Source: Chryseolinea serpens
GTDB lineage: Bacteria > Bacteroidota > Bacteroidia > Cytophagales > Cyclobacteriaceae
DNA length: 64,000 bases
Reading direction: 5' to 3'
Assembly: GCF_900129725.1 (NCBI RefSeq)
Contig: NZ_FQWQ01000006.1
Location: 248,001-312,000, forward strand
Shown piece by piece: positions 9,601 through 17,443 of the stretch. Below the pieces are notes generated by a model. That model was not told the DNA's origin. It worked only from the letters and a program-made list of their open reading frames with translations, and did no database searches. Position numbers and translations under genes: made by a program. Position 1 is the first letter of the stretch. Each line of letters starts with the position of its first letter.

Positions 9601-10440
9601 GGGACGTTCAAAGCGAAAGAACTTCTGGACAGCGATGCCCCACTGCAGGTTTCCATCTTCAAAAAAGGAAAGACATTGCATTTTGATTTCACCGGTTCGG
9701 CAAACGTGCAACCCGGAAATCTCAACGCCACCGTGGCGATCGTCAACAGCGTAGTGTTGTATGTGCTTCGCCTATGGGTGGACGAGCCTGTTCCGTTGAA
9801 CGAGGGGTTGTTGAAAGACGTGAAGCTTATTCTTCCTCCAGGCCTGCTCCATCCAAAATTTTCGAAAGACAACAAAAAGTCACCAGCGGTGGTAGGCGGC
9901 AATACGGAGATCAGTCAGCGCTTAACCGATACGTTGCTGAAGGCCCTGGGACTATCGGCGTGCAGTCAGGGCACCATGAACAATTTCCTGTTTGGGAACG
10001 AACGCTTCGGCTACTATGAAACCATCTGTGGTGGTGTCGGGGCAGGGCCCGGATTTGACGGCGCCGATGCCGTCCATCAGCACATGACGAATACGCGCAT
10101 CACCGACCCCGAAATTTTAGAATTCCGTTATCCCGTGCGCTTGGAAAAATTTGAGATCCGTCGCGGCTCAGGCGGCAAGGGAAAATGGAAAGGTGGCGAC
10201 GGCGTAGTGCGCGAATTCTATTTCAAGGAGGCCCTCGATATCAACCTGCTCACACAACATCGCACGGTTCAGCCCTTTGGCATGAAGCAAGGCGAACCCG
10301 GAAAAACCGGCGAACAATTCATCATCCGCCACCAGGGTGGGAAGAAAAAGCTTCAGGGCGTGGACGGTGCCCGCATTCAACCCGGCGACCGGCTAACGAT
10401 CAAAACTCCAGGGGGTGGAGGCTGGGGCAAGCCTAAATAA
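6682..10440 (+). CDS. Fused hydantoinase A/B (5-oxoprolinase-type)
   Basis: An ATP-dependent ring-opening enzyme of the oxoprolinase/hydantoinase family in which the A and B subunits are one chain of 1252 residues, close to the size of eukaryotic 5-oxoprolinase. The A half opens with WIDTGGTFTDCIA and contains LLSGPAGGVMGA and FDMGGTSTDVSRCNG, the sugar-kinase/HSP70-like phosphate loops. The B half begins near residue 750 (RFTAVALEMGTLLQRTSFS) and ends with RRGSGGKGKWKGGDGVVRE and TPGGGGWG. Converting 5-oxoproline to glutamate is the usual activity; hydantoins are an alternative. It is the last gene of the run and is followed at once by a terminator. Confidence 0.88.
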   Translation: MKKPAWKIWIDTGGTFTDCIALSPVGELIRLKVLSSSVLRTRIGRAEGNNITVYLPAAVSADFLKGMSLRCGKEIRTITQYDPSQQKISLDKPLTERSSIETAELFTGEEVPVFAARWITQTGLHDTFPSIEMKLGSTRGTNALLERKGARTALLVTKGFKDLLLIGNQQRPDLFALAIKKENPLYTDVIEVDERIEANGNVLQPEHADEHGKLVARLQKNKIESIAIALLNSYANPVHELGMEQTLRNAGFSYLSLSSKLSLQIKILPRAETALVNAYLDPIIHQYISKIRTVLVSADLKVMSSAGGLLPADDFQPKDSLLSGPAGGVMGALFKARQSGIDKILTFDMGGTSTDVSRCNGRPDYRFEATVETLKILSPSLAIETIAAGGGSICAYDGFRFTVGPHSAGASPGPACYGAGGPLTITDINALLGRLDEDNFSIPIKLSAADDALDELLKRVRKKRKTAPGKEEVLESFIDIANEKMAEAIRKVSLSKGHDPCEYALLSFGGAGGQHACALASILDMQHVIIPYDAGLLSAYGIGHARLESVKEKLVLKKLREVFLQLDDDYRLLSDQAKESLTASANEPLQNIQEHRLIFLRLKGQETSLEIEFTTKEELEKKFITQYKIVYGHWLSDRDIEVESLRVVMTIGTEPQDDAPKGKAYVPEPAKQKRMFISGKWRKCNVYRWETLSPGARIQGPALISSLNSTVVLEDGWTFDLDEKQNAHIRHERVTKKRKVASPEAQLELFTNRFTAVALEMGTLLQRTSFSVNVKERLDFSCAVLDATGSLVVNAPHIPVHLGSMGVCVRSVMKTLPMKDGDVIITNHPAFGGSHLPDITLIRPVFFRKQLVGFVANRAHHAEIGGKKPGSMPADATCLEEEGVVIAPQYLVKGGVPQWEKIESLFSNAPYPTRSLQENLADLNGALASLVLGADTLKTYCKQFGLATVHRYMQLLKQHAAMLMRQKIKTFGNGTFKAKELLDSDAPLQVSIFKKGKTLHFDFTGSANVQPGNLNATVAIVNSVVLYVLRLWVDEPVPLNEGLLKDVKLILPPGLLHPKFSKDNKKSPAVVGGNTEISQRLTDTLLKALGLSACSQGTMNNFLFGNERFGYYETICGGVGAGPGFDGADAVHQHMTNTRITDPEILEFRYPVRLEKFEIRRGSGGKGKWKGGDGVVREFYFKEALDINLLTQHRTVQPFGMKQGEPGKTGEQFIIRHQGGKKKLQGVDGARIQPGDRLTIKTPGGGGWGKPK

Positions 10441-10471
10441 AAAAGGCCACCGCGTGGGTGGCCTTTTTCTA
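10441..10471. terminator. Bidirectional intrinsic terminator
   Basis: A perfect hairpin, AAAAGGCCACC paired with GGGTGGCCTTTT around a GCGT loop, with A and T tracts on both sides. It sits between the convergent oxoprolinase and asd genes and can end both transcripts. Confidence 0.9.
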
Positions 10472-10490
10472 AACTATAGGTCTTCGCGTC

Positions 10491-11483
10491 TTAGTATACG
10501 AGGCTATTCTCTGTCATAAATTCAGCGATCTGCACGGCGTTCGTAGCGGCTCCTTTGCGCAGGTTGTCGGCCACGATCCACATGTTGAGGGTGTTGGGTT
10601 GAGACTCGTCTCTGCGAATTCTTCCTACAAACACCTCATCGCGATTGTGCGAATTGATGGGCATCGGGTAGATGTTGTTCTTCGGATCGTCTTGTACGAT
10701 CACACCTGGCGTTGTAGACAGGATCGAGCGTACTTCGCTCAGGTTGAAGTCTTCATAGAACTGTACGTTCACCGCCTCGGAGTGACCACCGATAGAAGGA
10801 ATGCGCACCGTTGTAGCCGTTACGCCGATCGTGCTGTCACCCAGAATTTTTCTGGTTTCATTCACCATCTTCATTTCCTCTTTCGTGTAGCCGTTGTCCA
10901 GGAACGAATCGATGTGCGGCAACGCATTCATGTCGATCGGGTGAGGATATACTTTCGGGCCATTGATGCCTTTGCGTTCATCCATCATTTGCTGAACGGC
11001 GTCTTTGCCGGTGCCGGTCACTGACTGGTAGGTGGATACTACAATTCTCTTCAGCTTGTATTTCACGTGAAGCGGTGCCAACGCCATCACCATTTGAATG
11101 GTGGAGCAGTTAGGGTTGGCGATGATACGGTCGTCGATGGTCAGTTCGTGGCCATTGATTTCGGGCACGATCAGTTTTTTTGTAGGGTCCATTCTCCAGG
11201 CCGACGAGTTGTCGATCACGGTCGTGCCTGCAGCAGCATATTTAGGTGCCCACTCCAGGGAAGTGCCTCCACCGGCCGAGAAAATCGCGATGTCTGCACC
11301 CAGTTTGGCGCCTTCTTCAATGCTCTTTATGGTATAGTCCTTACCCTTATACTTTATAACCTGCCCTACCGATTTCGGCGAGGCAATCAAATGGAGTTCG
11401 TCAAATTCAAAACCTCTTTCCTCTAATACTTTGAGGATTTCCTGGCCCACAAGTCCGGTGGCGCCTACAACTGCGAGTTTCAT
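10491..11483 (-). CDS. asd: Aspartate-semialdehyde dehydrogenase
   Basis: Reduces aspartyl-4-phosphate to aspartate-4-semialdehyde with NADPH, the branch point to lysine/diaminopimelate, threonine and methionine. The Rossmann start MKLAVVGATGLVGQEIL, the SAGGGTSLEWAP loop and the catalytic cysteine in NPNCSTIQ (Cys126) are all present, and 330 residues is the normal length. The C-terminal DNLRKGAATNAVQIAE also fits. It stands alone, with convergent oxoprolinase downstream and a divergent secreted protein gene upstream; the 49-base gap is too short for a lysine riboswitch. Confidence 0.97.
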   Translation of the reverse strand: MKLAVVGATGLVGQEILKVLEERGFEFDELHLIASPKSVGQVIKYKGKDYTIKSIEEGAKLGADIAIFSAGGGTSLEWAPKYAAAGTTVIDNSSAWRMDPTKKLIVPEINGHELTIDDRIIANPNCSTIQMVMALAPLHVKYKLKRIVVSTYQSVTGTGKDAVQQMMDERKGINGPKVYPHPIDMNALPHIDSFLDNGYTKEEMKMVNETRKILGDSTIGVTATTVRIPSIGGHSEAVNVQFYEDFNLSEVRSILSTTPGVIVQDDPKNNIYPMPINSHNRDEVFVGRIRRDESQPNTLNMWIVADNLRKGAATNAVQIAEFMTENSLVY

Positions 11484-11532
11484 TTTTTATTTATATTTAG
11501 AAAGTGTAAAATTAATCTTTCCCGTTGTGCTT

Positions 11533-14160
11533 ATGAAAAACCACATGCAAATATGCAGGTTTTCAAACTTGCAATCGTTTACAGCAGCAATTTTTCTAAC
11601 GCTTTTCGCTACGCTCCCCACCCAACAAATGTTCGCTCAGCTCTCGGATGCATTCGATGACGGCGATTTCACGCAGCAGCCAGCCTGGTCCGGAACGTCT
11701 GCATACTTTCAGGTGGTGACCCAACAACTCCGGCTGAGCGCTCCGCCTATAAATGGTCAGGCTTACCTTTCCACACCGAGCCATGCCCTGGAGGAAGGGT
11801 CCTGGGAGATCGATCTCTCGCTCGACTTCAACCCCTCCGCCACCAACTACGCTCGTATCTATCTTGCCTCCGACCAATCCGATCTCTCCGGACCGCTGAA
11901 CGGCTATTTCATTCAAGCAGGTGGCGCGGCCGACGATGTGAGCTTGTACCGGCAAACCGGCCTCGTCATTACAAAGGTCATCGACGGACAAGATGGCTTG
12001 CTCAACCAGACCGCCGTCACACTAAGCTTGAAGGCGACACGCGACGCCAACGGCTTGTGGCAACTTTTCTCCGCCCTTGGATCGTCTCCCAGCACACTGG
12101 AGGGAACCGTCACCGATGAGGTCATTCTTTCCGCAGAATACTTTGGTGTGTCCTGTGTTTTTACGGCCACGCGCTCCGACAAATTTCACTTCGATAATTT
12201 CATCGTAACCGGTCATGTCGTCACGGATAAAACTCCACCCTTACTGAGCGACATCGAAGTGCTTTCCTCTAAAACACTTTCGCTGACGTTCTCCGAAAAT
12301 CTTGACCAAACCTCCGCCCAGACTCCCGGAAACTTCAGTCTGGAGTCAAACGGGGAAGAGCCGGTTTCGGTTATGCTTCAGTCCGATGGCCGGACCATCG
12401 TGCTGGGATTTGCCACGGAGTTTGTCAATGGGCTACCAACCAAAATCTCAGTCACCGGAGTTTCGGATTTGGCTGGGAACAACATCCTGCCCGTCCAGCG
12501 GGAATTTACCTTTCTGGAGGTGATGGCTCCCGTCGCCAAAGACATTATCCTATCAGAAATCTTCCCGGATCCCTCGCCCAAAGTGGGACTCCCGGAGACC
12601 GAATTCGTGGAGCTTCTTAACCGCAGCCATCACCCCTTTTCGCTAAAAAACTGGAGCCTGACCGATGGCAGCTCGGTGACAGTTTTGCCCTCCAAAATCT
12701 TGCTTCCAGGCGACTATATCGTGCTCGCATCACCGAATTTAATCCTTACTCAAGTTCAAAATGTTATCTACCTGGCTAATTTTCCATCTCTAAACAATAG
12801 CGCCGATGACCTCGTGCTCAAAGACGATCATGGCCTGACCATCGATTCCGTTCACTATTCAGACACCTGGTACGGCGACGACGACAAGAAACAAGGGGGC
12901 TGGTCGCTGGAAATTATCGACCCCGACAATCTGTGTAGTGAGGCCCAAAACTGGACGGCAAGCGACGACCCCTCCGGTGGGACACCCGGAAGACCAAACT
13001 CGGTTTTAGCCTCCAAACCCGACCTCACGGGACCCAAGTTACTGGGCGCCGTTCCCGCATCGGCAAACGAACTGCTGTTGATTTTTGATGAAAAACTGAC
13101 CAAGGTCTTGCCGGCGGTACCCAATTTCAAAATTGAACCCTCCGTAGAGGTCGCCCGTGTGTCGTTTATCGACGCCTCACTCACCCGCGTAAACCTCGCG
13201 TTGACTTCCCCGCTCCAGCCGGGCACGGACTATACCCTGACGGTGAGTAACGCTCAAGACTGTACCGGAAATAGCATGGCGGAAACCCGTCTATCCCTTG
13301 GCCTGCCCGAGGTTGCCGATAGTCTCGACGTCGCATTGAACGAAATCCTGTTCAACCCCAGGCCTACCGGCACCGATTTCCTGGAGATCGTCAATGTTTC
13401 AAACAAATATTTCAATCTTAAGAACTGGACGGTGGCCAACCGCGAAGAAGGGGTTGTTAAAAATGCCAAAGTCATCAGCACAACTGATTTTCTATTAAAA
13501 CCTGGAGCCTATTTGGTGCTGACCGTTTCCGCTGACATCCTGAAAGGTGAGTATCCGCTTTCGGTCGAGGAAAATTTCCTGGAAGTGCCTGCATTACCTT
13601 CGTGGAGTGACGATGAAGGATCGGTTGCCTTACTCGACGACACGGGACTGTTGATCGATCATTTCTCCTATACAAAAAACCTCCATTCCCCTTTCATAAA
13701 GAACGACGAAGGTGTGTCGTTGGAACGCATTTCACTTGACGTACCGGCCTATGTTCCCACCAATTGGAAGTCCGCCAGTTCTACCATTGGGTTTGCCACT
13801 CCAGGTTATGTCAATTCTTCCGCCGTGCCTTCTTTGTTGTGGGACGAAAGTGCCGTACAGGTCACTCCATCGGTATTCATTCCGTCACTGGGACAACCCG
13901 ACTTCACACAGATCCACTACGCCTTTGCACAAGGTGGCTTCGTGGCTAACGTGAAGATCTTCGATTTACAGGGGCATCGCATCAAGACGATTGCGAACAA
14001 TGAAATCCTCGGAACAGAAGGATTTTTCCGGTGGGAAGGTGATAGTGATAGTGGCGACAAGGCGCGCATGGGGCCGTATATGGTTTGGTTCGAGATCTTT
14101 GATGGAGATGGGAAGGTGACAACGTTTCGGAAAGAGGTGGTGGTGGCGGCGAAGTTTTGA
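11533..14160 (+). CDS. Large secreted protein with lamin-tail and Ig-like domains
   Basis: A predicted extracellular or surface protein of about 875 residues. The start was placed at 11533 because the following residues look like a signal region ending LPTQQMFAQ; an ATG four codons later is also possible, and the longer frame would run into asd. Domains in order: an N-terminal beta-sandwich-like region (about 40-215), a Big_5/SbsA-type Ig-like domain (TPPLLSDIEVLSSKTLSLTF), a lamin-tail domain (ILSEIFPDPS...FVELLNRS), a second Ig-like domain (GPKLLGAVPASANELLLIFD), a second lamin-tail domain (ALNEILFNPRPTGTDFLEIV) and a FlgD-like C-terminal domain (VKIFDLQGHRIKTI). The C-terminus resembles sorting modules of type IX secreted proteins but I cannot confirm that. 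No catalytic domain is apparent. Confidence 0.8.
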   Translation: MKNHMQICRFSNLQSFTAAIFLTLFATLPTQQMFAQLSDAFDDGDFTQQPAWSGTSAYFQVVTQQLRLSAPPINGQAYLSTPSHALEEGSWEIDLSLDFNPSATNYARIYLASDQSDLSGPLNGYFIQAGGAADDVSLYRQTGLVITKVIDGQDGLLNQTAVTLSLKATRDANGLWQLFSALGSSPSTLEGTVTDEVILSAEYFGVSCVFTATRSDKFHFDNFIVTGHVVTDKTPPLLSDIEVLSSKTLSLTFSENLDQTSAQTPGNFSLESNGEEPVSVMLQSDGRTIVLGFATEFVNGLPTKISVTGVSDLAGNNILPVQREFTFLEVMAPVAKDIILSEIFPDPSPKVGLPETEFVELLNRSHHPFSLKNWSLTDGSSVTVLPSKILLPGDYIVLASPNLILTQVQNVIYLANFPSLNNSADDLVLKDDHGLTIDSVHYSDTWYGDDDKKQGGWSLEIIDPDNLCSEAQNWTASDDPSGGTPGRPNSVLASKPDLTGPKLLGAVPASANELLLIFDEKLTKVLPAVPNFKIEPSVEVARVSFIDASLTRVNLALTSPLQPGTDYTLTVSNAQDCTGNSMAETRLSLGLPEVADSLDVALNEILFNPRPTGTDFLEIVNVSNKYFNLKNWTVANREEGVVKNAKVISTTDFLLKPGAYLVLTVSADILKGEYPLSVEENFLEVPALPSWSDDEGSVALLDDTGLLIDHFSYTKNLHSPFIKNDEGVSLERISLDVPAYVPTNWKSASSTIGFATPGYVNSSAVPSLLWDESAVQVTPSVFIPSLGQPDFTQIHYAFAQGGFVANVKIFDLQGHRIKTIANNEILGTEGFFRWEGDSDSGDKARMGPYMVWFEIFDGDGKVTTFRKEVVVAAKF

Positions 14161-14162
14161 GA

Positions 14163-14241
14163 ATCAGGAGCCAGAATCCAGGAGCCAGGAGCCAGGAGTA
14201 AGAGCCAGGAGTCAGTAGTCAGAGGCAGAATTCAGAAGTCA
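14163..14241. repeat. Degenerate heptanucleotide tandem repeat
   Basis: About eleven copies of a 7-base unit related to AGGAGCC / AGAAGTC follow one another directly after the stop of the lamin-tail gene, with occasional 6-base units. The array lies between two convergent genes. It looks like short tandem repeats found in intergenic regions of many genomes; no coding or hairpin role is evident. Confidence 0.75.
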
Positions 14242-14258
14242 ATCAGACGCGTGGTGAA

Positions 14259-14675
14259 TTATTGGATTCGGACGCAGGTCCAGCTGGCTTCTACGATCTT
14301 TTCGTCCGCGTGGTAGCCGATGCCGGTTTGTTTGATCAGTTTGGGATTGAGGCGGAGGTTTTGGACGATCATGCGGAAGGGTTTTTCATAGGGGAGTCCT
14401 TTGAAAAAGTTGGCGAACTCGATGGCCGCGAGGGCGAAAAGGCCGTCGGTGAAGCCCAGTTTTTTTACGCCTGCGCCGCCGCATTGGGCCAGCGATTCGA
14501 TCAACACTACGCCGGGAACGAAGCCAAATTCAGGGAAGCTTCCGTTTAGGAATGAGTCGGCGCTACTGAAGGTTTTTATGCCTGTGATTTCCTCCTGTGA
14601 AAACGAAAGCACTTCGTCTACATACAGAAATGGGTTCCGGTGCGGAATAAGGTTTTCTATTTCTTTCATAAGCAA
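14259..14675 (-). CDS. FabZ-like hotdog protein lacking the catalytic His
   Basis: A 138-residue hotdog-fold protein resembling 3-hydroxyacyl-ACP dehydratase FabZ. The N-terminal LIPHRNPFLYVDEV and the central VPGVVLIESLAQ match the family. In active FabZ a His and a Glu 14 residues apart form the catalytic pair (GHFP...LEAMAQ); here the Glu is kept (Glu60) but the His position is Ser46 (NGSFPEF), read from an AGC codon. It is therefore probably not a standard dehydratase; thioesterase-like, binding or different lipid roles are possible. It is a single gene on the minus strand, with no fatty-acid genes beside it. Confidence 0.75.
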   Translation of the reverse strand: MLMKEIENLIPHRNPFLYVDEVLSFSQEEITGIKTFSSADSFLNGSFPEFGFVPGVVLIESLAQCGGAGVKKLGFTDGLFALAAIEFANFFKGLPYEKPFRMIVQNLRLNPKLIKQTGIGYHADEKIVEASWTCVRIQ

Positions 14676-14726
14676 GTTTACTAAAAACAGACAAAAATGT
14701 ATGAGTTGTCTAGCCTTAGCGTTGTG

Positions 14727-15758
14727 TCAGTCTTTGAAAATAAAAACTTTGCCCTCGCCTTTCCGGGTGATGTAGCCCCGGTACATGCCGGGGGTGCAGA
14801 AGGGGAGGGCGAAATTTCCCTGGCGATCGAGGACGATCGCGCCGCCGTTGCCTCCGAGTGCGGGTAATTTTTTCAAGATCACGCTGTCGGCAGCTTGTTG
14901 CACGGTGAGGCCAGCATATTTCATGAGGCTCGCAATATCGTGGGCGGCGCTGAGTCGGATGTAGAATTCTCCCCAGCCGGTTCCGGACACGGCACAGGTA
15001 GCGTTCTCGGCGTAGGTGCCGGCACCAATGATGGGAGCATCGCCCACTCTGCCATATTTCTTGTTGGTCATGCCGCCGGTGGAGGTGCCCGCGGCGAGGT
15101 TGCCGTATTGGTCGAGGGCGACGCAGCCTACGGTCCCGAATTTTTTATCCTTGATGTACGGGTCGATCCATTGGGCTTCGTGGTTTTTTTCATTGGCTTT
15201 TGCTTTGATCAGTTGCTGGTAGCGAGTCGAATCGAAGAAGTAGCTGTTGGGCACGATTTCAAGGCCTTGTTCTCCGGCAAATTTCTCGGCGCCTTTTCCG
15301 GTCAGCATCACGTGCTCCGACTGGGTCATGACCGCGTAGGCGGCTGTGATGGGATTTTTTATGGTGGTGACACCGGCCACGGCGCCGGCCATGAGATTGC
15401 TGCCATCCATGATGGCGGCGTCCAGTTCGTTTATGCCTTCGCTGGTGAAGACGGCCCCTTTGCCAGCGTTGAAGAGGGGTGAATCTTCCATGATGCGAAT
15501 GGCGGCAATGACAGCTTCGGTGCTCTTACCTCCACGCTCCAGCACCGCGTAGCCGGAGTCTAGGGCGGCCGTGAGGCGCTCGCGGTAGGCGGTTTCTTTT
15601 TCGGGGGTAAGATTCTCGCGGAGGATGTTTCCCGCTCCTCCGTGGATCACCAGAGTGATGGGACCGGGTTTTGCCTCGGTAAGGGCCACTTTCTTCCCGT
15701 TTTTTGGTGTACAGCCAACGGCGATCACGATCAGCAAAGGGAAGAGAAGTTTCACCAT
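14727..15758 (-). CDS. Isoaspartyl peptidase/L-asparaginase, lipoprotein
   Basis: An N-terminal nucleophile hydrolase of the plant-type asparaginase (IaaA) group, which removes isoaspartyl residues and hydrolyses asparagine after self-cleavage. The expected cleavage site and nucleophile is Thr209 in FGTVGCVALD, followed by the glycine-rich GTSTGGMTNKKYGRVGDAP segment that forms the active site. The first 16 residues end in a lipobox (VIAVGC, Cys16), so it is probably membrane anchored rather than cytoplasmic like E. coli IaaA. Length 343 is normal once the lipoprotein leader is counted. Confidence 0.9.
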   Translation of the reverse strand: MVKLLFPLLIVIAVGCTPKNGKKVALTEAKPGPITLVIHGGAGNILRENLTPEKETAYRERLTAALDSGYAVLERGGKSTEAVIAAIRIMEDSPLFNAGKGAVFTSEGINELDAAIMDGSNLMAGAVAGVTTIKNPITAAYAVMTQSEHVMLTGKGAEKFAGEQGLEIVPNSYFFDSTRYQQLIKAKANEKNHEAQWIDPYIKDKKFGTVGCVALDQYGNLAAGTSTGGMTNKKYGRVGDAPIIGAGTYAENATCAVSGTGWGEFYIRLSAAHDIASLMKYAGLTVQQAADSVILKKLPALGGNGGAIVLDRQGNFALPFCTPGMYRGYITRKGEGKVFIFKD

Positions 15759-15834
15759 ATAGCGAAAAACACGGGTTAAGAAGGCGGGGAAATTTAATCA
15801 GAACACCGGTTCGGCAATTAATTAAGTCAATATT

Positions 15835-15864
15835 TTTGTTTTCGTGCATGGACGCATAATTTTG
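15835..15864 (+). promoter_or_regulatory. Promoter of the DksA-like gene
   Basis: TTTG at 15835-15838 and TAATTTTG at 15857-15864 with an 18-base spacer match the Bacteroidota -33/-7 pattern. Transcription would start near 15871, 25 bases before the ATG. Confidence 0.6.
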
Positions 15865-15895
15865 CGCATCTTTTACCAAACGGAGAAACCCCATT

Positions 15896-16744
15896 ATGGC
15901 TAAGAATAAGAAAACAACCTCGAAGGCAGCAAAGAAAGCTCCTGCAAAAGCTAAACCGGCAGCCAAAGCGAAAAAGACGGTCGCCGCGAAAGCTAAAAAA
16001 GCTCCAGCCAAGAAGGTTGTGGCCAAGAAAGCAGCCCCCAAAGCTCCGGCCAAAAAGGCAGTGGTAGCCAAGAAAGCAGCTCCTAAAAAAGTCGTAGCGG
16101 AAAAGAAAGCAGAGAAGCCCGTAGCGCTCAAGGTCGAGAAGGCCGCACCCAAGGTTGAAAAACCTGCGCCCAAGGCGGCTGTTGCTCCTAAACCGGTTGC
16201 CAAAAAGGTGGAATCCGCTCCCAAAAAAGTAGAAAAAGAAAAAACAGATAGGCCGGTGCAATCTGCCCCCGCGGCAACCAAGCCGGCTCCGCCACAATTA
16301 AACATTTTTCCTGTGCCAAATCAGAGACCTATCGCGCATAAGCAAGTGAAAGCATCGAGCGGTGAAGACAGAACGCGCTACTCCGAAGATGAACTGAGAG
16401 AATTTGAAACACTCATCAACAAAAAGCTGGACAAAGCCAAAGATGAGTACAGAATCCTGAAAGAAACCCTGAATCGCAACAACGACGAAGGAACCGACGC
16501 CACCTCGGGTGGAAATACGAAGGTGCTGGAGGACGGTGCTGAAACGGCAGAGAAAGAAAATCTCAGCCAGCTTGCAGCCCGCCAACAGAAGTACATTATG
16601 AACCTGGAAAATGCATTGATCCGTATCAAAAACGGCACCTATGGCATCTGCTCCGTCACCGGCAAGCTGATCCCGAAGGAACGCCTCATCGCTGTGCCGC
16701 ATACGACGCAGTCGATCGAAGCGAAAATGATGCAGCAGGACTAG
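15896..16744 (+). CDS. TraR/DksA-family regulator with histone H1-like tail
   Basis: A 282-residue protein of two unlike halves. Residues 1 to about 125 are a lysine/alanine/proline-rich tail with repeats such as KKAPAKK and VAKKAAPK, like the C-termini of histone H1 proteins, and should bind nucleic acid without a fold. The C-terminal half has a long helical hairpin (ELREFETLINKKLDKAKDEY onward) and a DksA-type end, YGICSVTGKLIPKERLIAVP. Classical DksA has four zinc-binding Cys here; only Cys252 is present, so the zinc site is absent, as I recall for many Bacteroidota relatives. It may bind RNA polymerase through the secondary channel, but the role is inferred. Confidence 0.8.
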   Translation: MAKNKKTTSKAAKKAPAKAKPAAKAKKTVAAKAKKAPAKKVVAKKAAPKAPAKKAVVAKKAAPKKVVAEKKAEKPVALKVEKAAPKVEKPAPKAAVAPKPVAKKVESAPKKVEKEKTDRPVQSAPAATKPAPPQLNIFPVPNQRPIAHKQVKASSGEDRTRYSEDELREFETLINKKLDKAKDEYRILKETLNRNNDEGTDATSGGNTKVLEDGAETAEKENLSQLAARQQKYIMNLENALIRIKNGTYGICSVTGKLIPKERLIAVPHTTQSIEAKMMQQD

Positions 16745-16759
16745 ATTAGAGCCCCTTTC

Positions 16760-16784
16760 CCCTGTCTGGCGTTGCCGGACAGGG
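16760..16784. terminator. Hairpin between dksA-like gene and scpB
   Basis: CCCTGTCTGGC pairs with GCCGGACAGGG around a GTT loop. There is no good T tract after it, so termination is likely but not certain. Confidence 0.5.
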
Positions 16785-16837
16785 TGTTCGCCTTCTTACC
16801 GGAATTTTTACCGTATCTTTATCAACGCTGATTACCC

Positions 16838-17443
16838 GTGGACTTTTTACAAAACCATATCGAGGCCCTCATCTTTTGCACGCCCACGCCAATTAAAACG
16901 GCCGACATCAAGGCATGCCTTTCCGAAATGTTCAATGCAGACGTTCCGGAAGAAGACATTCAGGGTGCTATTCAGCGACTGGATGAAAAATTTCAGGGCG
17001 AAGAATTTTCTTTCCAACTTTTCAAATCGTCTGGCGGCTATCATTTCCTGACCAAGCCCGCCTACCAGGCCAGCATTGGCATTATGCTAAAGCAGCAATC
17101 GAAGAAGCGGTTGTCTACGTCGGCGATGGAAACGCTTTCCATCATTGCCTACAAACAGCCGATCTCGAAAACTGAAATTGAAAATATACGCGGTGTAAAT
17201 TGTGACTATGCCGTACAAAAACTGCTCGACAAGAGCTTGATTGAGATCACCGGTAAGGCTGATACTATTGGGCGCCCGATGTTGTACGGCACCACGCCCA
17301 AGTTCATGGAGTACTTTGGAATTAATGATCTCGCGGAATTGCCAATCCCGAAAGATTTCGTGGCAGAAGTAAACACGATTGGCGAAAATCCAGAGACCGA
17401 AACCACAATTACCCCAGACCCCGAACCCGATGCCCAGATCTGA
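16838..17443 (+). CDS. scpB: Segregation and condensation protein B
   Basis: ScpB is the winged-helix subunit of the SMC-ScpAB condensin that compacts and separates the chromosome. The protein starts with GTG at 16838 (MDFLQNHIEALIFC), which gives the family's usual N-terminus, and contains the conserved LSTSAMETLSIIAYKQPISK and ENIRGVNCDYAVQKLLDK segments, then GRPMLYGTTPKFMEYFGI. At 201 residues it is the usual size, with an acidic threonine/proline-rich tail. Its last 14 bases overlap the start of the pseudouridine synthase gene, an order seen in many bacteria (scpB then rluB). Confidence 0.95.
   Translation: MDFLQNHIEALIFCTPTPIKTADIKACLSEMFNADVPEEDIQGAIQRLDEKFQGEEFSFQLFKSSGGYHFLTKPAYQASIGIMLKQQSKKRLSTSAMETLSIIAYKQPISKTEIENIRGVNCDYAVQKLLDKSLIEITGKADTIGRPMLYGTTPKFMEYFGINDLAELPIPKDFVAEVNTIGENPETETTITPDPEPDAQI

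Noticed and set aside
11484-11532. Lysine riboswitch before asd
   Set aside because: Only 49 bases lie between asd and the divergent start, too short for the aptamer and with no matching motifs.
15526-16305. Long minus-strand open frame opposite the DksA-like gene
   Set aside because: It is an antisense shadow of the lysine/alanine-rich tail; its Ala/Phe/Leu-Gly composition simply mirrors the repeats, and it crosses the isoaspartyl peptidase gene.
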